Positions 1 through 8,965 are shown, counted from the first letter of the stretch. The stretch is 64,000 nucleotides of DNA from JBHJHP01 sp042219825 (GCF_042219825.1 NZ_JBHJHQ010000007.1:248001-312000), one strand, 5' to 3'. The notes: generated by a model not told the origin, from the letters alone. Program-made: numbers and translations.

Positions 1-1032
1 GCGCCTGCCATGCTTGGCAATACAGTGGTTTGGAAACCATCGCGCACAGCGATTTACTCGGCTCATGTATTGATGGAAGTATTCATTGAAGCAGGTGTAC
101 CTGCCGGTGTCATAAATATGATTTTTACATCGGGACCTGAAACTGCTGAGGTGGTTTTTGAACATCCCGATTTTGCAGGAATCCACTTTACCGGATCAAC
201 GGGAGTTTTTCAGGGCATTTGGAATACCATTGGTAAGAACATTCATAAGTATAAAACATATCCACGTATCGTGGGTGAAACAGGTGGTAAGGACTTCATC
301 TTTGCCGATCCTACAGCAAACCCACAGGCTGTGGTTACTGCTATGACCCGAGGTGCATTTGAATACCAGGGGCAGAAATGTTCTGCTGCATCCAGGGCTT
401 ACATTCCAAAATCGATATGGAGTGAGGTTAAAGAAGGTGTTGGAAAAGATCTGGCTGCCATTAAAATGGGTGACCCGGAAGATTTCTCAAACTTCGTGAA
501 TGCCGTGATTGATAAGGCATCTTTTAACAAACTTTCCGGCTATATCGGGGAAGCTAAAAAATCGGCTGATGCTGAGGTGGTGTTTGGTGGTGTATGCGAT
601 GATTCCAAAGGATATTTCATTCAGCCCACTATCATTGAGGCAAAGGTTCCGGATTACATCACGATGCAGGAAGAATTGTTCGGTCCTGTGCTAACGGTTT
701 ATGTCTACGATGATGAAAAAATGGAAGAAACACTGAACATCCTTAACAGTACTTCGATGTATGCACTGACAGGAGCTATTTTCTCTCAGGATCGTTATAA
801 CATCACACACATGGTGAAAAAGCTGGAGAATGCTGCAGGAAACTTCTATATCAACGATAAACCAACCGGTGCCGTAGTTGGACAACAACCATTTGGTGGT
901 TCAAGAGGATCGGGTACAAATGATAAGGCAGGCTCTATTTTCAATATGCTGCGCTGGGTAAGCGTTCGCACTATCAAAGAAAATTTTGTGTCGCCCAAAG
1001 ACTTCCGGTATCCTTTTATGGATGCGGAATAA
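1..1032 (+). CDS. pruA: L-glutamate gamma-semialdehyde dehydrogenase (1-pyrroline-5-carboxylate dehydrogenase), 3' part
   Basis: Oxidises glutamate-5-semialdehyde to glutamate with NAD+, the last step of proline catabolism. The reading frame is open from base 1 and the upstream part lies outside the window. What remains, about 343 codons, is the C-terminal two thirds of an aldehyde dehydrogenase. It shows the GSTGVF turn of the NAD fold, the general-base Glu in VGETGGKD (codon 277-279) and the nucleophilic Cys in YQGQKCSA (codon 379-381). The C-terminal QQPFGGSRGSGTNDKAG stretch is typical of the P5C dehydrogenase branch. No proline dehydrogenase domain is visible, so this is the single-function form usual in Bacteroidota. 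A terminator follows directly. The first ATG in the window (base 10) is internal and is not the start. Confidence 0.93.
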   Translation, partial: APAMLGNTVVWKPSRTAIYSAHVLMEVFIEAGVPAGVINMIFTSGPETAEVVFEHPDFAGIHFTGSTGVFQGIWNTIGKNIHKYKTYPRIVGETGGKDFIFADPTANPQAVVTAMTRGAFEYQGQKCSAASRAYIPKSIWSEVKEGVGKDLAAIKMGDPEDFSNFVNAVIDKASFNKLSGYIGEAKKSADAEVVFGGVCDDSKGYFIQPTIIEAKVPDYITMQEELFGPVLTVYVYDDEKMEETLNILNSTSMYALTGAIFSQDRYNITHMVKKLENAAGNFYINDKPTGAVVGQQPFGGSRGSGTNDKAGSIFNMLRWVSVRTIKENFVSPKDFRYPFMDAE

Positions 1033-1056
1033 CCATACCAATATTTTTTTTACCAT

Positions 1057-1088
1057 AAACAGGCGGCATTTTGTCGCCTGTTTTCATT
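1057..1088 (+). terminator. Intrinsic terminator after pruA
   Basis: A 9-bp perfect stem AAACAGGCG / CGCCTGTTT (1057-1065 with 1075-1083) has a 9-nt loop and is followed by a T-rich stretch. It lies 25 bases after the pruA stop. Confidence 0.8.
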
Positions 1089-1150
1089 TATGAACAACCA
1101 GTAGCCTGACAAAAAATATTTTGCCAACTTCTGATATCATTTTATAAATC

Positions 1151-1180
1151 TTGCCTTCTTACTTTTTTAGGTTAAATTTG
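1151..1180 (+). promoter_or_regulatory. Bacteroidota-type promoter for holB
   Basis: The -7 box TAAATTTG (1173-1180) matches TAnnTTTG exactly. TTG at 1151-1153 lies 19 bases upstream in the -33 position. The predicted start of transcription is about 1185, leaving a leader of about 14 bases before the holB ATG. Confidence 0.55.
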
Positions 1181-1198
1181 GGTCTTTAAAACGTAAAC

Positions 1199-2320
1199 AT
1201 GTATTTCAAAGATATTGCCGGACAGACTGTCGTGAAACAACAATTACTGGATGCCTTTAAAAAACAGCGCATTCCCCATGCCATGTTGTTCAGTGGACCC
1301 GAAGGAAACGGGAAGCTTGGTCTGGCAATTGCTTTTGCCCGGTACATCGCCTGTAAGAACCGCACAGAAAACGATGCGTGCGGTACATGCCCGTCGTGTG
1401 TAAAATTCAATAAACTGGAACATCCGGACATGCACTTTGTGTTCCCGGTGGTTAAAAAGAAGGGTAAACAAGGTATATCTGACGAGTTTGTAGAAGAATG
1501 GAGGTCTTATATTATTGGATCACATTATGTGTCTATTAATGGCTGGATGCTGCAGATTGATGCCGAAAACAAGCAGCCCATTATTTACACTGAGGAAAGC
1601 GAGTCGATTGTTAAAAAGGCTAATACAAAATCCTACGAAGGTGGTTACAAGTTCATGATCATCTATTATCCTGAACGTATGCACCTGAGTTGTGCCAATA
1701 AGTTGCTGAAGCTGATAGAGGAGCCGCCGGACAAAACATTGTTTATTCTTGTAAGCGAAAATTCAGATCAGTTGCTGACGACAATTCTGTCGCGATGCCA
1801 GATTATCAATATCCCTCGCATTGCAGATGAAGAACTGAAAACGGCGTTACTTGAATCTGAAGATATTGAAGATTCCAGGGCTGATGAGGTGGTTCGTCTG
1901 GCAGGAGGAAATTTTGTAAAAGCCAGGGAGTTGATTTCTCAGTCAGAAGAAAACCGGGCTAATCTGGAATATTTTATCAGATTGATGCGTCAGGCTTATG
2001 GCCGTGATATTGTGTCGCTGAAACAGTGGACGGAAGAAATGGCATCTTCGGGAAGAGAGAATCAGAAAAACTTTCTGAACTTTACACAACGGCTCATCAG
2101 AGAGAATTTTATATTAAACCTGAAGCAGGAGGATTTGAATTACATGAGTGCAGAAGAACGTAATTTCTCGGTGAAGTTTTCGCCGTTTGTGAATGAACGT
2201 AATGTGATAAAAATTTATGAAGAGCTTGATCTGGCGCAACGGCATATTGAACAAAACGTACACGGGAAGATGGTTTTTTTTGACCTGTGTCTCAAAATGA
2301 TCATGTTGCTTAAGTCCTAA
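1199..2320 (+). CDS. holB: DNA polymerase III subunit delta'
   Basis: Part of the clamp-loader complex that places the sliding clamp on DNA. The 373-residue protein has the expected AAA+ features: a P-loop-like GPEGNGKL at residues 33-40 and the four zinc-ribbon cysteines C52, C61, C64 and C67, with spacing close to that known for the E. coli protein. The conserved block KLLKLIEEPP and the SRCQ sensor region follow. Length is near the family norm (about 330-380). It is preceded by its own promoter. The following gene, ricT, has a promoter embedded in the end of this gene, so the two may be transcribed separately as well as together. The ATG start is supported by the promoter position and by the usual N-terminal start (F-x-D-I-x-G-Q) of the family. 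Confidence 0.9.
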   Translation: MYFKDIAGQTVVKQQLLDAFKKQRIPHAMLFSGPEGNGKLGLAIAFARYIACKNRTENDACGTCPSCVKFNKLEHPDMHFVFPVVKKKGKQGISDEFVEEWRSYIIGSHYVSINGWMLQIDAENKQPIIYTEESESIVKKANTKSYEGGYKFMIIYYPERMHLSCANKLLKLIEEPPDKTLFILVSENSDQLLTTILSRCQIINIPRIADEELKTALLESEDIEDSRADEVVRLAGGNFVKARELISQSEENRANLEYFIRLMRQAYGRDIVSLKQWTEEMASSGRENQKNFLNFTQRLIRENFILNLKQEDLNYMSAEERNFSVKFSPFVNERNVIKIYEELDLAQRHIEQNVHGKMVFFDLCLKMIMLLKS

Positions 2321-2336
2321 TTAAAAGCTACTTTTG
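2306..2336 (+). promoter_or_regulatory. Promoter for ricT inside the end of holB
   Basis: The -7 box TACTTTTG (2329-2336) is a perfect TAnnTTTG match, with TTG (2306-2308) 20 bases upstream. Transcription would begin near 2341, about 20 bases before the ricT ATG. Confidence 0.6.
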
Positions 2337-2361
2337 CATATTTAATACTAAATTATTAGTG

Positions 2362-3552
2362 ATGGAGGAACGAACTAACGGAGGGTTGGAAAACAATAAC
2401 ATAAATCCCAATATCAACATAAAATCCGATCAGTTACAAAGTTTCAGGCTTGATGCCCAGAAGCTGAGTGTACACGATTGGTTAAGTGATTTGCCTGAGG
2501 CTGTTCAGGCCAGTGATCTTGTAGAAGTTCAGTTTAAAAATACACGAAAAGGCTATTTTCGCAATTCGGCCAAACTAAAGTTGACAATTGGCGATATTGT
2601 GGCAGTAGAATCGTCTCCCGGGCATGATATCGGAGTGATAACACTGATGGGCGAACTGGTGTTGCGCCAGATCCGTAAAAACAATATAGATACAAACCGG
2701 TATGAAATAAAACGCGTCTATCGGGTCGCCAAACCCAACGATCTTGAAAAGTGGGAAAAAGCCAGAGCAAGGGAACATAACACCATGATTCGCTCACGCC
2801 AGATTGCCAAAGATCTTGGACTTGATATGAAAATCGGTGACGTTGAATTTCAGGGCGATGGCAATAAAGCCATTTTCTACTACATTGCGGATGGGCGTGT
2901 GGATTTCCGCCAGTTGATAAAAGTGCTGGCGGAGGAGTTTAGGGTCAGAATAGAGATGAAGCAGATTGGCGCAAGACAGGAAGCAGGACGTATCGGAGGT
3001 ATTGGTCCTTGTGGCAGAGAATTGTGCTGTTCATCATGGATGTCAAAATTTACATCAGTAAGTACAGCTGCTGCGCGTAATCAGGAGCTATCGTTGAATC
3101 CACAAAAACTTGCAGGTCAGTGTGGTAAACTGAAATGTTGCATGAATTATGAACTGGATAACTACCTGGAAGCCAGGAGTGAATTGCCGGATACCAACAT
3201 CGCGCTTGAAACGAAAGATGGAAGGTATTTCCATCAGAAGACAGATGTTCACAAAGCATTGCTAACCTATCTGTCCAGCGGTTCTAAAGGACCTAATATG
3301 GTGACGATTTCTGCTGATCGCGTGAATGAGGTGATCCGAATGAATAAGAAAGGTAAAATGCCTGATAAACTGGAAGCCAAGGCAACGGTTGAGGCAGCAC
3401 CTGAAGTTGGTTACGATAACGTGGTAGGGCAGGATGACCTGCACCGGTTTGATAATAAAGCCCGTAAAAAAAGGCGCAAACCAGGCAGAAATAAAAGGAA
3501 TAACAGACAGAATGGTCAGAATAATAACCGGAACAACAATACTCAGAATTAG
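2362..3552 (+). CDS. ricT: PSP1-domain protein, RicT-like
   Basis: A 396-residue PSP1 C-terminal domain protein. In Bacillus, RicT (YaaT) works with RicA and RicF in an Fe-S-containing complex that affects RNA processing and development; the role in Bacteroidota is not established. Two cysteine clusters typical of the family are present: GPCGRELCC (C217, C222, C223) and GQCGKLKCC (C254, C259, C260). The C-terminus (from about residue 360) is Lys/Arg/Asn-rich low-complexity sequence, suggesting an RNA-binding or disordered tail. The frame is also open to a GTG at 2359, but the ATG at 2362 is the more likely start. The last 41 bases overlap the start of gldH. Confidence 0.82.
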   Translation: MEERTNGGLENNNINPNINIKSDQLQSFRLDAQKLSVHDWLSDLPEAVQASDLVEVQFKNTRKGYFRNSAKLKLTIGDIVAVESSPGHDIGVITLMGELVLRQIRKNNIDTNRYEIKRVYRVAKPNDLEKWEKARAREHNTMIRSRQIAKDLGLDMKIGDVEFQGDGNKAIFYYIADGRVDFRQLIKVLAEEFRVRIEMKQIGARQEAGRIGGIGPCGRELCCSSWMSKFTSVSTAAARNQELSLNPQKLAGQCGKLKCCMNYELDNYLEARSELPDTNIALETKDGRYFHQKTDVHKALLTYLSSGSKGPNMVTISADRVNEVIRMNKKGKMPDKLEAKATVEAAPEVGYDNVVGQDDLHRFDNKARKKRRKPGRNKRNNRQNGQNNNRNNNTQN

Positions 3553-4015
3553 GAAACTGATTACGTTTGGTACGTTATCGTTATTACTGTATGCCTGCGA
3601 TCCACACATGGTGTACGATACCTGGAACACCATTCCTGATAATTCATGGAATAAGGATAGTGTGACTGTTTTCAACCCCAACATACTCGATACGATAAAT
3701 CCGGTAAATATTGTTATAGGTGTACGTAATACAAACGACTATCCATATAGTAATCTTTGGTTGTTTGTCACTACCAAAACGCCATCCGGAATGTCACTAA
3801 AGGATACCTTTGAAGTCGTTCTTGCTTCATCTTACGGTAAATGGTATGGCTCAGGATGGGGAAATACGTATACATCACTGCATTATTATCAGCGTAACGT
3901 TATTTTGAACGAAAGTGGGGAATATACTATTTCATTGCAGCACGGCATGCGCAAAGATAACCTGGAGGGCATTAATGCTGTCGGGCTCAGGATTGAAGAG
4001 GTACAATCTGAATAA
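3512..4015 (+). CDS. gldH: Gliding motility lipoprotein GldH
   Basis: GldH is a lipoprotein needed for gliding in Flavobacterium and is widely kept in Bacteroidota, where Gld proteins are tied to type IX secretion. The 167-residue product begins with a basic, hydrophobic signal ending in LLLYAC, a lipobox with Cys as acylation site. The family pattern is clear: N-x-x-YPYSNLWLF, P-S-G-x-x-x-K-DTFEV, KWYGSGWG and the QHGMR...LEGINAVGLRIE ending. The frame runs open upstream inside ricT, but the ATG at 3512 places the signal peptide correctly and has AAAAGGAA (3493-3500) upstream. It overlaps ricT by 41 bases, implying translation in one mRNA. Confidence 0.88.
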   Translation: MVRIITGTTILRIRKLITFGTLSLLLYACDPHMVYDTWNTIPDNSWNKDSVTVFNPNILDTINPVNIVIGVRNTNDYPYSNLWLFVTTKTPSGMSLKDTFEVVLASSYGKWYGSGWGNTYTSLHYYQRNVILNESGEYTISLQHGMRKDNLEGINAVGLRIEEVQSE

Positions 4016-4028
4016 AGTTGGTTGAGTC

Positions 4029-4784
4029 GTGGGAAAAGGAAAACTACAGAAGTTTGCTGATATGGAAACGTTTCCTCACGTTTTTCAGTACCCGTTTGGA
4101 GTGCTGAAGGAAAAGGGGTTTTCGTTGAAAGGGAAATGGAATAAGGAATTTTTCAAAAATACAAATCCTGTTGTATTAGAGCTGGGTTGCGGTAAAGGTG
4201 AATATACTGTTGGCCTTGGACGGTTGTTTCCTGAGAAAAACTTTATTGGAATTGATATTAAGGGAGCCCGCATGTGGAGCGGTGCACGGCAAAGTTTTCA
4301 GGAAGGCATGAGCAATGTAGCTTTTATAAGGACCAGTATTGAATTGCTTGATCATTTTTTTGAACCGGGCCAAGTAAGTGAGATTTGGCTCACGTTTCCG
4401 GATCCACAAATGAAAAAGGTCAGAAAGCGTTTGACCGCCACAAATTTTATGGAACTTTACCGTAAGGTGATGAAGCCGGACGGATTGATCCATCTAAAAA
4501 CCGACAGCAACTTTCAGTACCGGTACACCTGCGAGATGGTAAAAGAAAACGGATTTGAGGTATTGGAATCAACCGATGACCTGTATCACGAGGATTATAC
4601 AGGTGAGGTTTTGTCCATTCGCACGCATTATGAACAGCAATGGCTGGAAAGAGGCCTGACCATAAAATATATCCGGTTCAGGATGCATGATAAATCACTG
4701 AGGGAGCCGGAGGTGGAAATTGAACACGATGCATACCGCAGTTACAATCGCAGCAAAAGAGGTATGAAAGAGGCAGGTGCATGA
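4029..4784 (+). CDS. trmB: tRNA (guanine-N7-)-methyltransferase
   Basis: Transfers a methyl group from S-adenosylmethionine to N7 of G46 in tRNA. The 251-residue protein has the SAM-binding loop LELGCGKGEYT, the acidic loop GIDIKGARMW and the TrmB signature TFPDPQMKKVRKR. The start is GTG at 4029, chosen because Bacteroidota TrmB proteins commonly begin MGK-x-KL-x-KF with METFP soon after, as seen here. The stop overlaps the next gene by ATGA. It sits in the ricT-gldH-trmB-ATL-mrp run on the same strand. Confidence 0.93.
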   Translation: MGKGKLQKFADMETFPHVFQYPFGVLKEKGFSLKGKWNKEFFKNTNPVVLELGCGKGEYTVGLGRLFPEKNFIGIDIKGARMWSGARQSFQEGMSNVAFIRTSIELLDHFFEPGQVSEIWLTFPDPQMKKVRKRLTATNFMELYRKVMKPDGLIHLKTDSNFQYRYTCEMVKENGFEVLESTDDLYHEDYTGEVLSIRTHYEQQWLERGLTIKYIRFRMHDKSLREPEVEIEHDAYRSYNRSKRGMKEAGA

Positions 4785-5113
4785 GCGATTTATATGATCA
4801 GATATACAATATTGTGCGTCAGATACCGCCAGGCAGGGTAACTTCATACGGTGCCATTGCCCGTTGTCTGGGAACCAAAAGTGGCGCAAGGATGGTTGGT
4901 TGGGCCATGAATGCAAGTCATAGTACTGAGAATTGGGTTCCTGCGCATCGTGTGGTGAACCGGAATGGAATGTTGAGCGGGAAGCATCATTTTGGCGGAT
5001 CAACCGTTATGGAAGACCTTCTGAAAAGTGAAGGTATTGATGTGGTGAATGATCAGATTGTGGATTTCAGGAAACATTTCTGGGATCCTTTTGTTGAACT
5101 GGAAATAAAATAA
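4781..5113 (+). CDS. Alkyltransferase-like protein (MGMT family, no active-site Cys)
   Basis: A 110-residue protein with the DNA-binding domain of O6-alkylguanine-DNA alkyltransferase. The usual PCHR active site reads PAHR (residues 54-57), so Cys is replaced by Ala at residue 55. Such alkyltransferase-like (ATL) proteins cannot accept the alkyl group; known members flip the damaged base and hand it to nucleotide excision repair. The G-R-V-T-S-Y-G-A-I-A motif (residues 18-27) is the helix-turn-helix that contacts DNA. It overlaps trmB by four bases (ATGA) and is followed six bases later by mrp, so it is translated as part of the same operon. Confidence 0.88.
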   Translation: MSDLYDQIYNIVRQIPPGRVTSYGAIARCLGTKSGARMVGWAMNASHSTENWVPAHRVVNRNGMLSGKHHFGGSTVMEDLLKSEGIDVVNDQIVDFRKHFWDPFVELEIK

Positions 5114-5119
5114 ACAGTT

Positions 5120-6229
5120 ATGGATCAAATATATCCCAAATTAGTGACCGAGGCGTTAAGCCATGTAAAATATCCCGGAAACGGAAAAGACATTGTTTCT
5201 CTGGGAATGGTAGAGGACGACATCAGAATTGACGGACGAAAAGTTAGTTTTTCACTGATCTTTGAAAAGCCAAACGATCCGTTCCGTAAATCCCTTGTAA
5301 AGGCAGCTGAGACCGCCATTAAAACCTACATTGGATCAGATGTGGAGATTGAAGGGAATGTACATATTAAGGTGAAGGAACAGCCTAAAAAGAAAGAACG
5401 AAAAATATTACCGGAGGTAAAAAATATTATTGCCGTTGCTTCAGGGAAAGGTGGCGTGGGGAAATCTACCGTAGCTTCAAACCTGGCTGTAGCTCTGGCA
5501 AAGGCCGGATACAAGGTGGGCTTGTTTGACGCAGACTTATTCGGACCTTCGGCACCGAAAATGTTTGATGTGGAAAACGAAAAACCTGTGGCTATTGAGT
5601 TTGAAGGTAAAGAAGGCATTGCTCCCATTGAAAAGTATGGTGTCAGTATGTTATCTATCGGTTTTTTTGTTGATCCGAACAATGCCCTGGTTTGGCGTGG
5701 TGCCATGGCAACCGGTGCCATTAAACAGCTGATTGAAGAAGGTCACTGGGGCGAACTGGATTATTTTGTCGTTGACCTTCCTCCTGGAACTAGCGATATC
5801 CATTTGACGCTGGTTCAAACGGTACCGATAACCGGAGCCGTAATTGTAAGTACACCTCAGGAGGTTGCTTTGGCTGATGCCAGAAAGGGAATAAATATGT
5901 TTGAGAATAACAATATCAAAGTGCCTGTACTAGGACTGGTGGAAAATATGGCCTGGTTTACGCCGGAAGAATTGCCGGATAATAAGTATTATCTGTTTGG
6001 TAAAGAGGGGTGTAAAAAACTGGCAGAACAGATGAACGTTCCGTTACTGGCACAAATTCCTATTGTGCAAAGCATACGTGAAGGTGGCGACGAAGGGCGG
6101 CCTGTGGCACTGGATGAAACATCCATTATGGGAAAGGCTTTTGCTGATCTCGCAAAACGTGTGGTGGAAGAAACTGACCGGAGAAACCGCGAACTGGAAC
6201 CCACAAAAAAAGTAGAACTTAACGATTAA
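5120..6229 (+). CDS. Mrp/ApbC/NBP35-type P-loop ATPase, Fe-S cluster carrier
   Basis: A 369-residue cytosolic protein: an N-terminal MIP18/DUF59-like domain (residues 1-90), a basic linker, then a ParA/MinD-like ATPase with the deviant Walker A GKGGVGKST (109-117) and the DLPPGTSD switch. Family members carry and hand over Fe-S clusters. The C-terminal CxxC that binds the cluster in ApbC/NBP35 is not seen. The matching place reads VENMAWFTPEELP, and the only Cys nearby is in GKEGCKKL. This form may be normal in Bacteroidota, so carrier function here is inferred from the family. It lies six bases after the ATL gene and one base before the dipeptidase. Confidence 0.85.
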   Translation: MDQIYPKLVTEALSHVKYPGNGKDIVSLGMVEDDIRIDGRKVSFSLIFEKPNDPFRKSLVKAAETAIKTYIGSDVEIEGNVHIKVKEQPKKKERKILPEVKNIIAVASGKGGVGKSTVASNLAVALAKAGYKVGLFDADLFGPSAPKMFDVENEKPVAIEFEGKEGIAPIEKYGVSMLSIGFFVDPNNALVWRGAMATGAIKQLIEEGHWGELDYFVVDLPPGTSDIHLTLVQTVPITGAVIVSTPQEVALADARKGINMFENNNIKVPVLGLVENMAWFTPEELPDNKYYLFGKEGCKKLAEQMNVPLLAQIPIVQSIREGGDEGRPVALDETSIMGKAFADLAKRVVEETDRRNRELEPTKKVELND

Positions 6230-6230
6230 C

Positions 6231-7433
6231 ATGATACGAACTACCCTGCTCTCACTCTTAGCAATACTTATGTTCAGTTGCTCCGAAACTCTTGAACAAA
6301 AAGCAAACCGGATTCATAGTACAATTGTCACACTTGATTCGCATACCGATACACCATTGAATCTGATGGACAGCACATTTGACATGCAGCAAAGGCATGA
6401 TCCTCTCGTCACACATTCAAAGTACGACTATCCAAGGATGAAAGAAGGCGGACTTGATGCTGCTTTTTTTGCGGTTTTTGTGGGACAGGCAGCACGCACT
6501 GAAGAGGGAAATCAAAAGGTGATTGCTAAAGCACATCAGATTATGGATGCCATTTCCCGTGAGGTTAAAATGAACAGCGATGTGGTTGGTCTTGCTGTTG
6601 ATCCGGATGATGCTGCCCGATTGAAATCAGATGGTAAACGGGCCATTTACATGGGAATTGAAAATGGGTATGCCATTGGAAATAATATCAGTCTTTTAGA
6701 TGAATACTATAATCTGGGCGTGCGTTACATGACCCTTTGCCATACCCGTAATAATGATATTTGTGATTCTTCGACCGATTCGATGGAATTTTCCGGACTC
6801 TCAGAGTTTGGTTATAAAGTGTTGGATCGTATGAACGATCTGGGAATGCTGGTAGATGTATCGCATATCAGCGACAGTTCGTTTTACGATGTGATCCGGG
6901 CAACTAAAGCGCCGGTTATTGCGAGTCATTCCTGTGCAAGAGCCATTTGCGATAATCCGCGTAATTTAACGGACGATGAATTAAAAGCACTGGCTAAAAA
7001 TGGTGGCGTGATCCAGATGTGTATCCTGAGTGATTACGTTAAAACTCCCGCACCTAATCCACAACGCGATTCTGCTATGGCAGCACTAAAGCAGCGTTAT
7101 AACAACTTTAAAAATCTCACAGACGAGCAGAATAAGAAGGTATGGCAGGAGTGGAGTGATGTTGATGATGAATACCCAAACGAACTGGCTACCGTGAGCG
7201 ACGTGGTGGATCATATAGATCATATTGTTGAAGTTGCCGGAATCGACTTTGTTGGCATCGGAACAGATTTTGACGGCGGAGGTGGCGTGAAGGACTGTTT
7301 TGATGTAAGCCAGATGAAGAATATTACCATTGAACTGTTACGTCGTGGATATTCTGAAGAAGATATTGCCAAAATCTGGAGTGGTAATTTCATGCGTGTC
7401 TTCAGGGAAGTTCAGAGTTTACGGAAGGTTTGA
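6231..7433 (+). CDS. Membrane dipeptidase, M19 family lipoprotein
   Basis: A zinc dipeptidase of the renal dipeptidase family that would cleave dipeptides, possibly including D-amino-acid dipeptides from cell wall. The signal peptide ends in LMFSC (lipobox, Cys17), so the protein is expected to be anchored on the periplasmic side of a membrane. Metal ligands fit the family: HxD (H38, D40) in TLDSHTDTPLN, the bridging Glu in YMGIENG, His in VDVSHIS and in ASHSCARAI, and Asp in GIGTDFDGG. It starts one base after the mrp stop and is the last gene of the run. Downstream lies the convergent tilS with a hairpin repeat patch between them. Confidence 0.9.
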   Translation: MIRTTLLSLLAILMFSCSETLEQKANRIHSTIVTLDSHTDTPLNLMDSTFDMQQRHDPLVTHSKYDYPRMKEGGLDAAFFAVFVGQAARTEEGNQKVIAKAHQIMDAISREVKMNSDVVGLAVDPDDAARLKSDGKRAIYMGIENGYAIGNNISLLDEYYNLGVRYMTLCHTRNNDICDSSTDSMEFSGLSEFGYKVLDRMNDLGMLVDVSHISDSSFYDVIRATKAPVIASHSCARAICDNPRNLTDDELKALAKNGGVIQMCILSDYVKTPAPNPQRDSAMAALKQRYNNFKNLTDEQNKKVWQEWSDVDDEYPNELATVSDVVDHIDHIVEVAGIDFVGIGTDFDGGGGVKDCFDVSQMKNITIELLRRGYSEEDIAKIWSGNFMRVFREVQSLRKV

Positions 7434-7445
7434 AATATTCATATA

Positions 7446-7633
7446 TTGCCCTTTCAGGGCGGTTTATTCTCATCATTTGTTATATTCCAGGTATTGCTCG
7501 GAATTGTTGCAGTAAAGCCGTTGTCGTATGTAAATCACCGTTTTTTGAATAAAGTCCGAAGGACTTAAAGCATTAGCAAAGGGCAACGCCCTTTTGTTTA
7601 GTCGTTAGACTAAGAATCGCCCTGAATGGGCAG
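7446..7633 (+). repeat. Degenerate copy of the RAYT-associated hairpin array
   Basis: Short palindromes in a row between two convergent genes: GCCCTTTCAGGGC (7448-7460), AAGTCCGAAGGACTT (7552-7566), AAAGGGCAACGCCCTTT (7578-7594), TTAGTC/GACTAA (7598-7613) and GCCCTGAATGGGC (7619-7631). The 7548-7594 part reads almost the same as parts of the arrays around 24.4-25.7 kb, with the same order and strand. The hairpins may also end transcription from both sides. Confidence 0.8.
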
Positions 7634-7651
7634 AAGCATAAAATAAAGAGA

Positions 7652-8965
7652 TTATTCCACCAAATGTTCAATCCAGAGAATGAATTGGGTGTTTTTTGTG
7701 GTTTTAAACCGGTCGTCAATTCTGTAGCCAATAACCCAGATTATATTATCTCCTGAAAGCAGTACATTAACGCTTTCTTTTTCGGCCAGGTTAATTTTAT
7801 TATCAATCAGAAAATCGCTGACTTTTTTAAAACCTTTCATGCCCAGCGGTCTGAATTTATCGCCTTGTCGCCATGGTCTGATCCGTAAAGGCAGTGTAAG
7901 TTGATCCATGTCCAGACAGGCAATATGTGCTTCTTTGGGAATAGATTCCAGTTCATTAATGGAAAGTTCCTCAAAATGCAGGTTTGAATCCAATTTATTT
8001 TCCGGATAAACCTCTCTGGCTCCAACCTCTTGCTCTTGCTGTTTTACGGGCTCAATAAGCAGGTAGTCCCGGTCCGCCAATATATAGTATGCACCTCCCA
8101 AAAAACGTGAACCGCTTTGATAAGGCCAGGCATTATAAATGTCCTGAATAGCAGAGGCCCCGAAACCAAATTCAGACAGGATGCCGTATAATATGGTCAG
8201 GCTTGCAGGACTTTGAAACAGCTTCTCAATCGGAATCCGATCCTGATCAACCATGTTTTTCCCTTTCCATTTTCTGATGTATTCTTCAACAATGATCCCG
8301 GATTCTGCAAAGCGCTGCGATAAATCATCCACAGATTCTGTAAATGCCGGATTCAGCTTTTCGATACGTGGAAGAATTTCGTGCCGTATAAGGTTGCGCC
8401 GGATTGTGGTATCCGCGTTTGTGGCATCTGTCCTGAATTGAAGTTTATGTATGCTGACATAGTCTTCCACTTCTTTTCGGGTCATGCATAACAACGGACG
8501 GATGATCTTCCCGTTTTTGGGCAACATGCCTCTCATCCCAGTAATTCCGGTTCCGCGGATCAGGTTCATCAGGATGGTTTCGGCCTGGTCATTTTTATGG
8601 TGTGCCACAGCAATGGCATCAAGTTGATAGGTTTCAAGCAGCTTATTAAACCAGTTATACCGGATCTCGCGGGCAGCCATTTCAACCGAAAGTTTATGCT
8701 TTTTGGCATAGGCTTTAGTGTCTTCCTCCAGGTAGTAGAAAGGAATATGAAGCTGTTCACAGAAATTACGGCAAAACCGTGCATCTTCGTCAGAAACTTT
8801 ACCACGCAACCTGAAGTTGACATGCGCGGCTTCGCAGGTATAACCCAGCTCAGAAAGCAGATGCAGTAGTACAACAGAATCGGCACCACCGCTAAAGCCA
8901 ACAAGGACTTTTTCTGATGACGCTATAAGTTCATGCCTGTCAATAAAATCTGCTACCTTTTTCAT
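7652..8965 (-). CDS. tilS: tRNA(Ile)-lysidine synthase
   Basis: Changes C34 of the CAU-anticodon tRNA-Ile to lysidine using ATP and lysine, so that the tRNA reads AUA and is charged with isoleucine. The 437-residue protein has the N-type ATP pyrophosphatase loop SGGADS (residues 25-30) and the GTGITGMRGM block. Its C-terminal substrate-binding domain contains the motif LRIRPWRQGDKFRPLGMKGFKKVSDFLIDNKI, described here by its ends LRIRPWRQGD and SDFLIDNKI. An exact -7 box (TACCTTTG, 8981 to 8974 on the minus strand) lies just before the ATG, giving a very short leader. It is convergent with the M19 dipeptidase. Confidence 0.93.
   Translation of the reverse strand: MKKVADFIDRHELIASSEKVLVGFSGGADSVVLLHLLSELGYTCEAAHVNFRLRGKVSDEDARFCRNFCEQLHIPFYYLEEDTKAYAKKHKLSVEMAAREIRYNWFNKLLETYQLDAIAVAHHKNDQAETILMNLIRGTGITGMRGMLPKNGKIIRPLLCMTRKEVEDYVSIHKLQFRTDATNADTTIRRNLIRHEILPRIEKLNPAFTESVDDLSQRFAESGIIVEEYIRKWKGKNMVDQDRIPIEKLFQSPASLTILYGILSEFGFGASAIQDIYNAWPYQSGSRFLGGAYYILADRDYLLIEPVKQQEQEVGAREVYPENKLDSNLHFEELSINELESIPKEAHIACLDMDQLTLPLRIRPWRQGDKFRPLGMKGFKKVSDFLIDNKINLAEKESVNVLLSGDNIIWVIGYRIDDRFKTTKNTQFILWIEHLVE

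Noticed and set aside
4781..5113. Active O6-methylguanine-DNA methyltransferase
   Set aside because: The acceptor Cys is replaced by Ala (PAHR), so it is annotated as alkyltransferase-like.
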